The notes beneath the pieces are model-generated. The model searched no databases. It saw only the letters and a program-made list of their open reading frames with translations, and had not been told where the DNA came from. Shown here one piece after another: positions 1-8,910 of a stretch of 64,000 nt of DNA. Position numbers and translations under genes: made by a program. Origin of the DNA: Desulfofustis glycolicus DSM 9705 (GTDB lineage: Bacteria; Desulfobacterota; Desulfobulbia; Desulfobulbales; Desulfocapsaceae); assembly GCF_900130015.1 (NCBI RefSeq), contig NZ_FQXS01000014.1:38271-102270 (forward strand), written 5' to 3'. The first letter of the stretch is position 1, and every line of letters begins with the position of its first letter.

Positions 1-33
1 CGTTTCAATCCACGCCCCCGCGCGGGGGGCGAC
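1..33 (-). CRISPR. Leader-proximal CRISPR repeat of a type I-C array, cut by the window edge
   Basis: Bases 2-33 form one 32-nt unit which, on the minus strand, starts GTCGCCCCCCGC and ends GTGGATTGAAAC. This is the typical type I-C repeat form, with a GC-rich palindrome (CGCCCCC...GGGGGCG) and an ATTGAAAC 3' handle. Base 1 would be the first spacer base. Only one repeat is visible because the array continues to the left of the window. The orientation places the leader and cas2 upstream, as expected for the first repeat. Repeat identity is recognised from the family pattern; spacer content is unknown. Confidence 0.85.
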
Positions 34-207
34 CGTTGACTGGTAACATCTCGCAACCAGTTAGTTTTTTCAGTGAATTCCGCGAAGCAAGCATCAGAAG
101 GGGAATTTCACATCCTTTTGTTCTGTCATATTGGGTCAACCATTGCAGTAACGGCTATCGCGAATACTCCAGGGTTTTAATGGGTGAAGGTGGTTCGCGG
201 TACCGTT
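34..207 (-). promoter_or_regulatory. CRISPR leader region between cas2 and the array
   Basis: This 174-bp non-coding stretch lies between the cas2 stop codon and the first repeat, where type I-C leaders sit. It drives array transcription and guides spacer integration at the first repeat. It is visibly less GC-rich than the repeat and contains A/T runs near bases 64-70 and 115-130. No promoter hexamers could be assigned with confidence. The reading frames through it are incidental. Confidence 0.6.
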
Positions 208-498
208 TTACACAATCAAAGGACCTTCTTGATCCACACTTTCTTTTGCGCCGATGTGCTCGACTCGATTGCGCCAATTGGCACCGAGGAAATAGAACCG
301 GAGGCTGTCGGCTTCAATGTCGATTTCCTTTATCAATGTTTGCCGCAGCTTTGCCCATTGCGCTGGGTCTACCAAACATTCAAATACTGAGAACTGTACA
401 CGCTGACCGAAATTCCGACATACCTTAGCTACTCGACGCAGTCGTCTGGCTCCTCCGGGTTCACTGGTGCGTACGTCATAGCTTACTAAAACCATCAT
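208..498 (-). CDS. cas2: CRISPR-associated endonuclease Cas2 (type I-C)
   Basis: The protein has 96 residues, the normal length for Cas2. The N-terminus MMVLVSYDVRT gives the first ferredoxin-like beta strand with the conserved Asp at residue 8. The middle segment FGQRVQFSVFEC is the second Cas2 signature. With Cas1 it forms the integrase that inserts new spacers. It is the last cas gene, starting 11 bp after cas1 and reading toward the leader and array. Two ATG codons are tandem at the start (498 and 495), preceded on the minus strand by AGGAAGCGG. No residue appears to be missing. Confidence 0.95.
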   Translation of the reverse strand: MMVLVSYDVRTSEPGGARRLRRVAKVCRNFGQRVQFSVFECLVDPAQWAKLRQTLIKEIDIEADSLRFYFLGANWRNRVEHIGAKESVDQEGPLIV

Positions 499-509
499 AT
501 CCGCTTCCT

Positions 510-1538
510 CTATTTCCAGATCACCGGTGGGTAGCCATCCAGTTCGCAGCGCAAGTAGCGGGCAAACAGCAGGGCCTGCAAATGGAAAAACAAGCCCAGG
601 GTCATTTTCTCTCCCAGAAATGGATGGACCATCTCTTCCTGTTTTCGCTTTTGATAGGTTATCAACAAGATTTTGCGAGACTCGTTAGTCATTCGGACGG
701 CACCACTGTCACTGATAGTAAAATCATCATGGCGCATCTGGCCCAGGTTGACCAGCGAAACCGCCAGTCGGTCTGCCATAGGCCGAAACTCCTCCATTAG
801 ATCAAGGGCCAATCCGGCTCGCCCCGGTCGATCTCGATGGAGATAGCCCACCGCTGGATCGAGACCTACAGCTTCAACAGCCGAACGAATGTCATTGAGT
901 ACCAAGGTATAGAGGAACGACAGCAGACAGTTGATACGATCAAGCGGTGGCCGGCGATTTCGCTGGCGCAGAAAGAAATGATCCTTGTCGCGGATGATGA
1001 GATGGTCGAAGGCTCTGAAATAGACTCGTGCTGCATCGCCTTCCACACCGCGGACCGAATCAAGGTCCAATCCACCTTGCAGTCGTCTGATGGCTGTCCC
1101 CAATCGGTCAATGGCTTCTTGTATGGCCTGCTGATTGATTTTGGCGCCATGATCCCGCAGCGCTCGTAGCAACACCGTCTTACAGTTGGCGATCTTGCCT
1201 AACACGCAGGCCCCAGCCACAGCTGAGGAAAACGTTGGATCATCAGCACGGCGATATTGTTCTCGCCGCAGCAGCACATTGCCCGAAGTCGGCCCCTGTA
1301 CCCGAGCCAGGAAACGGCCATTTTCACTTAAGAAGCTCAACCCAACCTGACGTTCACCGCACATTCCCATCAAGAACGGACTACAACCGACATTACCGAA
1401 ACAGACCAGTGAATCCAGGGTGTGCACAGGAACTCGCAGAGCCGTTTCCCCCTCGATCCGTACCGCAACTGTCTCGCCGTCCTTGGCCAGGTAAGCACCC
1501 TGAGTGGTAACGAACAAAGTGTTGAGATGCTTCTTCAT
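510..1538 (-). CDS. cas1: CRISPR-associated endonuclease Cas1 (type I-C)
   Basis: The 342-residue protein has the subtype I-C Cas1 layout: an N-terminal beta domain beginning MKKHLNTLFVTTQGAYL and an alpha-helical catalytic domain. Metal-binding residues are visible as Glu167 (GVEGDAAR), His234 (YLHRDRPGR) and the acidic cluster at 246-250 (LDLMEEF). It catalyses protospacer integration together with Cas2. Its ATG overlaps the cas4 stop (ATGA at 1538-1535), so the two are probably translationally coupled. The gene is intact, so adaptation could be active. Confidence 0.96.
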   Translation of the reverse strand: MKKHLNTLFVTTQGAYLAKDGETVAVRIEGETALRVPVHTLDSLVCFGNVGCSPFLMGMCGERQVGLSFLSENGRFLARVQGPTSGNVLLRREQYRRADDPTFSSAVAGACVLGKIANCKTVLLRALRDHGAKINQQAIQEAIDRLGTAIRRLQGGLDLDSVRGVEGDAARVYFRAFDHLIIRDKDHFFLRQRNRRPPLDRINCLLSFLYTLVLNDIRSAVEAVGLDPAVGYLHRDRPGRAGLALDLMEEFRPMADRLAVSLVNLGQMRHDDFTISDSGAVRMTNESRKILLITYQKRKQEEMVHPFLGEKMTLGLFFHLQALLFARYLRCELDGYPPVIWK

Positions 1539-2245
1539 AGCTCCACCATTTTACGCAGATAGGCACCAACTTTTTTCCGTCCTGCCACTTTTGGCAGACA
1601 CAACGGCAGAAACGAGCAGCTTTCGCACCGTTTGGTGTAATGGGGCGCTGGTGTTTTTCGGGAGGTCAGCAGGGAGTGGACTAGCGACGCTGTCTTGATG
1701 GTCTTTTCTCGCAAACCGGAATCAAAAGTCACCTCTGTCCGCCGCTTTTTCTGGCCGTAGTATAAAGCGCCAACTGGTACCTCTTTCTGCAACATTTCCT
1801 CCAGACAGAGGGCTTGAGCACAAAGTTGAACCCGGTCTATGTCGTCTTTTTTCGGTCGACCGCGCTTGTATTCGACCGGCAGGGGGTGCCTGACTCCATT
1901 CTCCTGACGATGGTATTCGACAATGTCTGCTCGCCCGACCACTCCAAGTTGTAGCGAACGGATAGGCACATCAAATTCCACCCGCACGGTTCGCCGCGAT
2001 TCCCGGCCACCGCCATGCACTCGTTCATGGAGAATACGACCTTCGGCGGTCAATCGGTTTTCAAGCCATTGTTGTTCTATGTGGATCAGGGCGCACTGGC
2101 GGGGACAAAACAGGAAATGCTGCAGGGTGGAAATCATCACCAGATCGTCCTCGTCGTACAGAGGCAAACGACCATCATTCTGCCCGGTTTCTAACCGTCC
2201 CGACTCAACCACGTACCTGATCTCCGGCAGATTGGGCAGGTTCAT
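1535..2245 (-). CDS. cas4: CRISPR-associated exonuclease Cas4 (type I-C)
   Basis: This is a Cas4/RecB-like nuclease that trims prespacers and helps select the PAM during adaptation. The core starts at MISTLQHFLFCPRQCALIH, followed by the HxxWLENR segment. The C-terminal iron-sulfur cysteines are in CESCSFLPLC, pairing with the N-terminal FCPRQC. The start is uncertain. The first in-frame ATG is at 2245, which would add about 40 residues relative to usual family members; GTG at 2212 and TTG at 2167 are alternatives, and the last gives the typical length of about 210 residues. In every case the start region overlaps or abuts the end of the RhuM-Fic gene at 2205, which argues for co-translation. 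Confidence 0.9.
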   Translation of the reverse strand: MNLPNLPEIRYVVESGRLETGQNDGRLPLYDEDDLVMISTLQHFLFCPRQCALIHIEQQWLENRLTAEGRILHERVHGGGRESRRTVRVEFDVPIRSLQLGVVGRADIVEYHRQENGVRHPLPVEYKRGRPKKDDIDRVQLCAQALCLEEMLQKEVPVGALYYGQKKRRTEVTFDSGLREKTIKTASLVHSLLTSRKTPAPHYTKRCESCSFLPLCLPKVAGRKKVGAYLRKMVEL

Positions 2246-3245
2246 CCAGTAGATTGGCAATCAAGCGAATAAGCGTATCTTTCTGATCCGGCTTGGATGC
2301 TGCAACGAGGAGGGCCAAAGCCACCAGGCCTTTGTTGTCGATGCGGGCCGTCTCAAGCAGACCGTTTTCCTGGAGATAAAGGAGAAAAAGAAAGGAACCG
2401 ATACGCTTATTACCGTCGCTGAAAGGATGGTCCTTGATCACAAAATAGAGCAGATGAGCAGCCTTTTCTTCGATGCTGGGATAGAGATCCCGACCCCCGA
2501 AGGTTTGATGGATGGCACCGATGATACCTGCCAGGCTCTCACCACGCTCCCGGCCAAAGAGATCAGTTGCTTCGCCTTTGGCGGCCAAATCGTCACGCAG
2601 ACATGAAATTCCACGTCGAACCGCTACCAGGTCAATCTCTTTCGAGTCCTTTCGACAAAGCCCGGCTGGCAAAGGCAATCGGTCCTCATCATACTGGAGC
2701 AACAAGTGCCAGCTTAGACCATATCGACGTACTAGATCAACAACCGCCAACCCGGTTTGATCGGTCAGTTGATTGTGTTCCAGGGTTTCGGCCAGGAGAT
2801 CCAACACCCCGCGCAACTCTGCCGCGCCCTGCTCTGCCAACCGCCGCTGGTTGAGGGCATAGCCCCTGACTAAATACTCCTTGAGCACTGAGGAAGCCCA
2901 GATGCGAAACTGGGTACCGCGCTTTGAATTGACCCGGTAACCGACAGAGATGATTGCATCGAGGTTGAAATATTCAACCTGGTATGTCTTGCCGTCCGCG
3001 GCAGTTGTTGCGTTTTTTGCAACAACTGCCGTTCTGATTAATTCGCCTTCCCGAAAGATGTTCCGGAGATGCCTGGATATAACCGACTTATCACGATAGA
3101 ACAGCTCGGCCATTTGGGTCAACGAAAGCCAAACGGTTTCCTCGTGAAGTCGGACATCTAAAGAGGTTTGTCCGTCTTCGGTTTGATAAAGGATGATCAG
3201 GCCGGGATTGAAATAAGGTTGCTGTGGATGGGTAGAATCCTCCAT
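2205..3245 (-). CDS. RhuM-family protein with C-terminal Fic/Doc domain, embedded in the cas operon
   Basis: This 346-residue protein is not a standard Cas protein. Residues about 15-135 match the RhuM/Bro-N-like module, with segments LSLTQMAELFYRDKSVISRH and VEYFNLDAIISVGYRVNS. Residues about 140-330 form a helical Fic/Doc fold with an intact active-site loop HPFSDGNKR at 273-281. Fic enzymes transfer AMP and Doc transfers phosphate to target proteins. The GNKR ending is intermediate between Fic (GNGR) and Doc (ANKR), so the chemistry cannot be called. The gene starts 25 bp after cas7, has a strong GGAGGTGCA-ATG ribosome site, and its end overlaps the cas4 start region, so it is part of the operon. 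A cognate antitoxin gene or clear S/TxxxE(G/N) inhibitory motif is not seen. Role in CRISPR immunity is inference only. Confidence 0.85.
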   Translation of the reverse strand: MEDSTHPQQPYFNPGLIILYQTEDGQTSLDVRLHEETVWLSLTQMAELFYRDKSVISRHLRNIFREGELIRTAVVAKNATTAADGKTYQVEYFNLDAIISVGYRVNSKRGTQFRIWASSVLKEYLVRGYALNQRRLAEQGAAELRGVLDLLAETLEHNQLTDQTGLAVVDLVRRYGLSWHLLLQYDEDRLPLPAGLCRKDSKEIDLVAVRRGISCLRDDLAAKGEATDLFGRERGESLAGIIGAIHQTFGGRDLYPSIEEKAAHLLYFVIKDHPFSDGNKRIGSFLFLLYLQENGLLETARIDNKGLVALALLVAASKPDQKDTLIRLIANLLDEPAQSAGDQVRG

Positions 3246-3270
3246 TGCACCTCCGGAACTATGAAATGGC

Positions 3271-4131
3271 TTACAGTTTCTCTTGTAACGTCACCCCGTC
3301 AGGTACAGCGTCAACATGCACTTCATAATCCTTAAATGAACGGGCCGGACCAGTCGAAGCCTTCGCACGTTGAATGTCAATGAGATCAAACAGTTTATGC
3401 GCCGGAGCGTTGCCCATCTTTTTGTCATGTTTGAACACGAATAACTTGCGGCTACTCATCAAGCCACGGGCAGCAGATCGGTCATGCTCAAACATATTCA
3501 TGAGTGCATCCCACAACAATTCTAAATCGTCGTCAGAGAAGCCTGTCTTTTCCGCCAAGGCTGTAGAAACAAATCCGTGGGCCACGTACAAACCGTAAGG
3601 AACGATATGTTTGCGCCCCATGGTGCGTTCCTTATCCAAATCTTTCTCATTGGTTACTGCCATCCTAGTAATACTGATTTCCTGGGGCATGATGCTTTCA
3701 ACACTTTTCGCAAAAGCCATCTGCACCGGGCCACGCACTTGACCACAATTGATCTCCGTGGTCATAACTGCTCCAAAAGCGCGAATGTCGTAAAAATTGT
3801 CACACATCCACTGGGTAAGTCTTTTTGCTTTTTCTGTATCTTTCGGAAGTTTCTTTGATACTGGCGGTTCTTGTATTTCCGCATAAGCTGCTTCGTGGAG
3901 TTTGTTCAAAACGGCTTTTTCTTGGATGTAAATCTTGTAACGGATAGCATTTCCTCTTGATAGGGAAATATAGTTTCTGATTTTTCGTTTCAAGCATACA
4001 TCGGTCACCAGGCCATGGCCTGTTTCCGGATCTATGCGAGGGGTATTGCCGGCATCCGGGTCCCCGTTGGGGTTGCCATTTTCGACATCAAAGAGCAGCA
4101 CAAACTCGTAACGATTGGTGATTGCATTCAT
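3271..4131 (-). CDS. cas7c: Type I-C Cascade backbone protein Cas7 (Csd2)
   Basis: The 286-residue protein is a Csd2-type Cas7, the subunit that polymerises along the crRNA spacer. The family signature near the N-terminus is visible as FDVENGNPNGDPDAGNTPR, followed by TDVCLKRKIRNYI. The segment AFGAVMTTEINCGQVRGPVQ is the conserved central region. The start is placed at ATG 4131, two bases after the cas8c stop; an in-frame TTG at 4137 is an alternative. It lies between cas8c and the RhuM-Fic gene. Nothing looks truncated. Confidence 0.95.
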   Translation of the reverse strand: MNAITNRYEFVLLFDVENGNPNGDPDAGNTPRIDPETGHGLVTDVCLKRKIRNYISLSRGNAIRYKIYIQEKAVLNKLHEAAYAEIQEPPVSKKLPKDTEKAKRLTQWMCDNFYDIRAFGAVMTTEINCGQVRGPVQMAFAKSVESIMPQEISITRMAVTNEKDLDKERTMGRKHIVPYGLYVAHGFVSTALAEKTGFSDDDLELLWDALMNMFEHDRSAARGLMSSRKLFVFKHDKKMGNAPAHKLFDLIDIQRAKASTGPARSFKDYEVHVDAVPDGVTLQEKL

Positions 4132-4133
4132 GT

Positions 4134-5891
4134 TCAATTCTCCTCGCTCGTGTTGACGGTATTATTTTTGCTGGTATAGAGGTCTTTAACACGTTGGTAG
4201 TAGCCGATCATGAAGAGCCCCTGATCTTCTGATGACAATGTGGTTGGGAAGTTCGCGAGATGAGCAATCGAATCCTGTATTGCTTTTTCTATATTAATTG
4301 CCCATCCAGTCTTGGCGGGATCTTTGCGCAATTTCGCAATGTGATTGGCGGCATTTTTCAGTAGCAAGGGAAAGACTCTGGCCGGGGTTGCCGGAGCTGC
4401 TGCAAAGAAACGATCTTTCATGGTGGCGTTTGTCCCCGGAATTGCATCTGACTGTGCCTTCTCAAGGACCGCGAATAAGCCGCCAAGCAAATAAGGTACG
4501 TCTTTTCTGTTGGGGTCATAATACATGGGGATCTCCATTTTTTTGTTGCGTACAAGAAAGGCTTTAAGCAATGCAGCACGGAAATAATTGATTTTGTGCT
4601 CTGCGCGAATACGACCCAGGACGACAGCAAGTAGGTTCTGCGGATAGAATCCGCCATTAAGCATGGCCTTGACCATTCCTCCTGCGAGTGCAGGCAGCAC
4701 ATTCTCATTTTTTCCAAGGGTGGCAGTTTGGCAAAGTAAACGCCAAAGAGCAGGGAATTCCGGTTCGTTATCGAACTGGCGGGCCATTTCCAGATGACTG
4801 AAATGATTGCCGATATGGATTAAAAAGGTTTCAACGCTATCCGATATCCAAAAACGGATGGACAAGCGTGAAGCGTTAGGGGCAAGCCCTAGGATGAAAA
4901 AACGAACAGATTCATCTAATTCCGGTACAATATCGCCCGGTCGTTTGCCGGAACGGATGGTTTTAAGCAAATGGAAAATTTTCTCTGCAGTTTGCGAGTC
5001 TTCTTCAGTTTTCGCGGTTTGTGATTTGCTTTCTTCAGGCGCAAGCAGGTTGGCGAACAATTCTTCAGCGACGCTTTTATGTTCTGCCCAGAAAACAATA
5101 GTTGTGTCACCGATCGTAACTTTCTGACGACTATAATTCGCCAACAAGAGATTGAGTGCTGTCACATAGTTGAAAGTCACTTCTTTGCTAATTGGCGCAT
5201 TCGCTCCCTGCTCCCTGCCATAGGATTCGAAGGACTGTTTATTAAAAGAAACAATATCAGCCCCTCCTTGTTGAGAGCCGCGAACTCCTTTTATTGAAGG
5301 ATGTAGACGGGAAAGAGGCTGCCCGGCTTTGCCGGAGACAAGGCATTGCCCAATTGTTCCAATCTCCCGTTGTCCCATGCAATGTTTCCAAGCATCTCTC
5401 GCTGCTACACGTTCATGAATGTAACCCGGAGTTCCGCTCAAACGGAAAACCAAATTTGTGCCACATATTTCCGGCCAATCTGGACGATCAGCGATGGTTT
5501 GGTAATCGCGTTCATAAAATGAAATGATGGCCTGAAGACCAGGGTCATTGATTAGACAAAAAGTGCGGACTTGCTGGATGAAAGCATCATGGCATCGGTT
5601 TGTTCGCTTCTGATTTCCCTTGTTATCCATTCCAAGCACATAACTAGTTGAATCCCAGAGAAAATTTGGTTTTATTCCATTGGCTTTTTTTTCAGCCGCA
5701 GGCACAACCATTTTGCGAGGCCTCCTTGGTGCGCCTTCCTGCCGCAGATCCTCCACGTTCAATAATTTGCCGTTTTCGTCAAGAACCAAAGCGAACGAAA
5801 TATTTTCTATACTGGTGCCATACGAAGGAATCGCTGCTTCGGGTTCAGCCGCTTTACGTTCATAATAGCGGTTCAACTCCTGGAGAATCAT
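4134..5891 (-). CDS. cas8c: Type I-C Cascade large subunit Cas8c (Csd1)
   Basis: The protein has 585 residues, normal for Csd1/Cas8c. This is the large Cascade subunit that recognises the PAM, and in I-C an internal start can also supply a small Cas11-like subunit. The start MILQELNRYYERK at 5891 is the common Csd1 N-terminus and forms an ATGA overlap with the cas5 stop. The conserved LLGGLFAVLEKAQ and YFGAAxxTPARVFP-like (FFAAAPATPARVFPLLLK) segments lie in the last third, the region expected to hold the Cas11c helices. A longer reading frame starting at 5912 would only add residues inside cas5. Confidence 0.94.
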   Translation of the reverse strand: MILQELNRYYERKAAEPEAAIPSYGTSIENISFALVLDENGKLLNVEDLRQEGAPRRPRKMVVPAAEKKANGIKPNFLWDSTSYVLGMDNKGNQKRTNRCHDAFIQQVRTFCLINDPGLQAIISFYERDYQTIADRPDWPEICGTNLVFRLSGTPGYIHERVAARDAWKHCMGQREIGTIGQCLVSGKAGQPLSRLHPSIKGVRGSQQGGADIVSFNKQSFESYGREQGANAPISKEVTFNYVTALNLLLANYSRQKVTIGDTTIVFWAEHKSVAEELFANLLAPEESKSQTAKTEEDSQTAEKIFHLLKTIRSGKRPGDIVPELDESVRFFILGLAPNASRLSIRFWISDSVETFLIHIGNHFSHLEMARQFDNEPEFPALWRLLCQTATLGKNENVLPALAGGMVKAMLNGGFYPQNLLAVVLGRIRAEHKINYFRAALLKAFLVRNKKMEIPMYYDPNRKDVPYLLGGLFAVLEKAQSDAIPGTNATMKDRFFAAAPATPARVFPLLLKNAANHIAKLRKDPAKTGWAINIEKAIQDSIAHLANFPTTLSSEDQGLFMIGYYQRVKDLYTSKNNTVNTSEEN

Positions 5892-6556
5892 GACCGCACC
5901 TCTGCGGACCATTGTGCAGGTGGGGAGATACTCCCGTCCTGCATGGTGGCCTTGAAAAAAAGGGGCTTCATGTCGTTGGCAAAATCGATATCAAGCAGCA
6001 TGTACCCCAACTCGATTGTCTTCCCTTGGTAATAGGAGACAGGTGATTTGCCTTCCAGCAATTCAAAAAAGGCCGGAAATTCGCGGCACCCGAAACAAGG
6101 TTGATGGAAAAATTGACCGTTCCGGGCACGACGATTGAAGATATCGAGATGCTTTCCTTCGTTATCCTTCGGCCCAGCCTTATGGGTCAGTTCAAAATGA
6201 GCTTCAATGATATAGTTTACGTTGCGAAGTATTGTGGCGGCTCGCTGCTGCCTGTTATCGCCATCGTCAACCAGGTAAAATAGCTGCTTCTTTTCGCGCA
6301 TCACTGTTACCGGATTAGGCTTGGGAATTTTTGACTTCACTTCGTTACGACGGACATTGTCGAAACGAATAGGGTTAAGCACTTGGATCTTGTCCACTTC
6401 CCAGCGTATAGCCGGTTTCCAATGAATGGCCTCAAGAATGCCCCTTGCCGCCGAGGGAGTTATAACATCATAGGACACCCTTTCCACTTTCATCTCCGGT
6501 CTGGAAAAACAAGCGTAATCTCCCCAGACACGGAGTCTGATACCATACCCCATCAT
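5888..6556 (-). CDS. cas5c: Type I-C pre-crRNA endonuclease Cas5 (Cas5c/Cas5d)
   Basis: The 222-residue protein has the Cas5d pattern: an N-terminal RAMP fold starting YGIRLRVWGDYACFSRPEMKVERVSY and the conserved TPSAARGILEAIHWKP segment. In type I-C there is no Cas6, and Cas5 cleaves pre-crRNA and stays on the 5' handle. The region QQRAATILRNVNYIIEAHFEL matches the family. It is 67 bp downstream of cas3 and overlaps cas8c by 4 bp. The start is at tandem ATG codons (6556, 6553). No decay is seen. Confidence 0.94.
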   Translation of the reverse strand: MMGYGIRLRVWGDYACFSRPEMKVERVSYDVITPSAARGILEAIHWKPAIRWEVDKIQVLNPIRFDNVRRNEVKSKIPKPNPVTVMREKKQLFYLVDDGDNRQQRAATILRNVNYIIEAHFELTHKAGPKDNEGKHLDIFNRRARNGQFFHQPCFGCREFPAFFELLEGKSPVSYYQGKTIELGYMLLDIDFANDMKPLFFKATMQDGSISPPAQWSAEVRS

Positions 6557-6623
6557 TGACCTCCTTGATTCGAAGATTTCAGTAGAATTGTTGTTCGACT
6601 ATCTCTCTGATGGTAAATAACGT

Positions 6624-8807
6624 TTACAGGAAAAGATATTCAGGGTCCCAGAGTTCGGCCATATTCTCCAACAAGCCCATATTTTGATCGTAGGCATTAG
6701 CATTGAGCATAACTGGATAGGCATCATGAATTAGTTCGATCACCCCTTTCTGTTGCAAGTTCATAAACGACATATTTCGTACCGCTACTGCATACCGCTG
6801 CAGAATCCTCCCTTCTGATTGGGGATATTGAGAGTGTCTCAATTTTTCCACCAACCTGTGGATTTCATCTCTATCCTCAGGAAGCCCCGGCATAATCACC
6901 CCGGCTCCCTCATCTTCAATCAGGCGAAAATCCCTCGCTACCTCTTGGAATGGGATGATCAGTTCCGGGTGCAGCTTTGGATTCATTCGTTTTGTAATGT
7001 CTTTTGCATCCAAGCTTTCCACATCGTAGAGCAACTCGAAATACCGATGCATTGAGACAGGATTCAGACAGTTTTCAGTAGGAAGTGCTCGCAGAGTTTC
7101 CTGGGCTCGTGAAATCCGACGTCGTAACCAAGGCATGGCCGGCAATTCTTCCGGTTCGTACACATAAACCAAACCGTAATCTGCCAGTCCCTCACGGTTG
7201 CACCTTCCAGCTGCCTGAGCAATAGAATCAAGCCCAGCTATAGCACGGTAAACGACAGGGAAATCAAAATCCACTCCAGCCTCGACCAAAGAAGTTGAGA
7301 CCACCCGGCACGACAGTCCATCAGCAAGTCGTTGTCGAATGGCACTGAGCACTCGCAGTCGATGCACTGGATACATGTTTGTTGATAAGTGAAAGGAGCC
7401 TTCGTCCTCTTGAATGAGGACAAAGACCTGCTGAGCCTGTTTTTTGGTCGAAACGATACAAAGTGCCTGTTGGTGTTTGTCGAGTTGTCGTGCCAGTTCA
7501 TCCCCGGTCATTTTGCCGATAAACTCGACACGAGTTCTTTCCAGTTCTTCAAAGAGCTTGTCAGGCTCATCAACGAGTTCTCTGGTATTCGGCAGGTTCA
7601 AACGCTTCAGCCTCACATTATCCAGCGCAGGCTGAGTGGCGGTACAAAATAAGATTGTGCACCGGTAATTGGCTGCAAGTTCACGCAGCACGAGGAGACA
7701 AGGCTCAATAAATTCCGTGGGGATAGCCTGGGCTTCGTCGAGGATTATCACGCTCCCCGAAATATTATGCAGCTTGCGACAGCGTGAGGGCTTATTGTTG
7801 TATAAAGACTCAAAAAACTGCACATTAGTTGTTACCACCACCGGAGCGGCCCAGTTTTCCGTCGCAAGCCCTCGCAATCTATTAGAAATAATGGAAGTGC
7901 TGTGTCCCCAAGTGTGATAATTACAATGATGCTCAAGAACGTTAGGGTCGCCGATGGCCTGGCGAAATACCTGTGCATTTTGTTCAATGATGGAAGTAAA
8001 TGGAATGGCATAAATTACTCGACTCAGATCATGCACTGCCGCATGCTCCAGAGCAAATGACAGAGAAGAAAGCGTTTTCCCGCCGCCAGTCGGTACTGTT
8101 AAAGAATAAAATCCTTGCGGTCCTTTGGCTTCAGAAATACACCTTGTCAAAATCCTGTGCCGAGCTTCATTCACTTTGCTCGGTTTTGCCGTCGCCTGCT
8201 TTTGGGAAATAAAGGACTTCAACAAACTGCGTAGTTTGTTGAGGTCTTCCTGTGGCAAGGCCCACCGAGTTACCGACTTTTCAGAGTCATAAAAAGACTC
8301 GGTGTCGAGATAATCCGCATCCACAAGACAGGAAAACAGCATGCGTGTAAAGAACCCTAGACTGAACATTGTCCATCTTTTATCCAGCTCAAAAGGAAAG
8401 ATTAATGGACCTGAACAGTTAAGGTCCGGCAGCAATTCAGCAGCCATGATTTCTTTACGCAACCGATGGTGCAGTTGTCCTTCCTGCACACCACCATTGG
8501 GCAATCCTCCATGATGCCCACAAATTACGTAGGCGAGTAAAAAACCAAGCTTTCCTCCGCGAAGTTGTGCTAATTGAGCTCCGAAAGTTGCATGGTCAAC
8601 ACAGTTTGCTTTCCCCTCGAGTCGGTTAACAAAAGCAGGACAAGCCTTCCCGGCATCATGCAGAATCCCAACACATCGCCCCCAGTCTCCCGCCGTAAAA
8701 ACAGAAGCAAAATGTTCGGATAGTTTGCCTACGTTTTCCAAATGTTCATGAAGCGGCTGCCAGTCTGATTTATCTGTCGTTTCAGTTGAATGAGCGTAGT
8801 AAATCAT
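6624..8807 (-). CDS. cas3: CRISPR-associated helicase-nuclease Cas3 (type I-C)
   Basis: The 727-residue protein unwinds and degrades DNA bound by Cascade. From the N-terminus it has an HD nuclease domain with His50-Asp51 (ILHDAGKACPAF), a further VDHATFGAQL and GHHGGLP metal ligands, then an SF2 helicase with Walker A at about 240-245 (VPTGGGKTLSS) and DEAQ at 358-361. The RCNREG motif VI-like segment follows. I chose ATG 8807 (MIYYAHS) because the frame continues upstream to 9026 only by running into the regulator gene and adds 73 residues foreign to Cas3. It is the first cas gene, 103 bp after the WYL regulator. Confidence 0.95.
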   Translation of the reverse strand: MIYYAHSTETTDKSDWQPLHEHLENVGKLSEHFASVFTAGDWGRCVGILHDAGKACPAFVNRLEGKANCVDHATFGAQLAQLRGGKLGFLLAYVICGHHGGLPNGGVQEGQLHHRLRKEIMAAELLPDLNCSGPLIFPFELDKRWTMFSLGFFTRMLFSCLVDADYLDTESFYDSEKSVTRWALPQEDLNKLRSLLKSFISQKQATAKPSKVNEARHRILTRCISEAKGPQGFYSLTVPTGGGKTLSSLSFALEHAAVHDLSRVIYAIPFTSIIEQNAQVFRQAIGDPNVLEHHCNYHTWGHSTSIISNRLRGLATENWAAPVVVTTNVQFFESLYNNKPSRCRKLHNISGSVIILDEAQAIPTEFIEPCLLVLRELAANYRCTILFCTATQPALDNVRLKRLNLPNTRELVDEPDKLFEELERTRVEFIGKMTGDELARQLDKHQQALCIVSTKKQAQQVFVLIQEDEGSFHLSTNMYPVHRLRVLSAIRQRLADGLSCRVVSTSLVEAGVDFDFPVVYRAIAGLDSIAQAAGRCNREGLADYGLVYVYEPEELPAMPWLRRRISRAQETLRALPTENCLNPVSMHRYFELLYDVESLDAKDITKRMNPKLHPELIIPFQEVARDFRLIEDEGAGVIMPGLPEDRDEIHRLVEKLRHSQYPQSEGRILQRYAVAVRNMSFMNLQQKGVIELIHDAYPVMLNANAYDQNMGLLENMAELWDPEYLFL

Positions 8808-8910
8808 ATTAGTCTTTGCCGATTTTATTGAGTAGGTCCGGGATGTTGAATACCAAACACGAAAACGACGATAATCAATCGGTGTTATACACTTTACCAC
8901 CCTTGCCCCG

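Noticed and set aside
36-428. A 130-codon frame in the CRISPR leader and cas2 region
   Set aside because: It is antisense to cas2 and spans the leader; composition is not protein-like.
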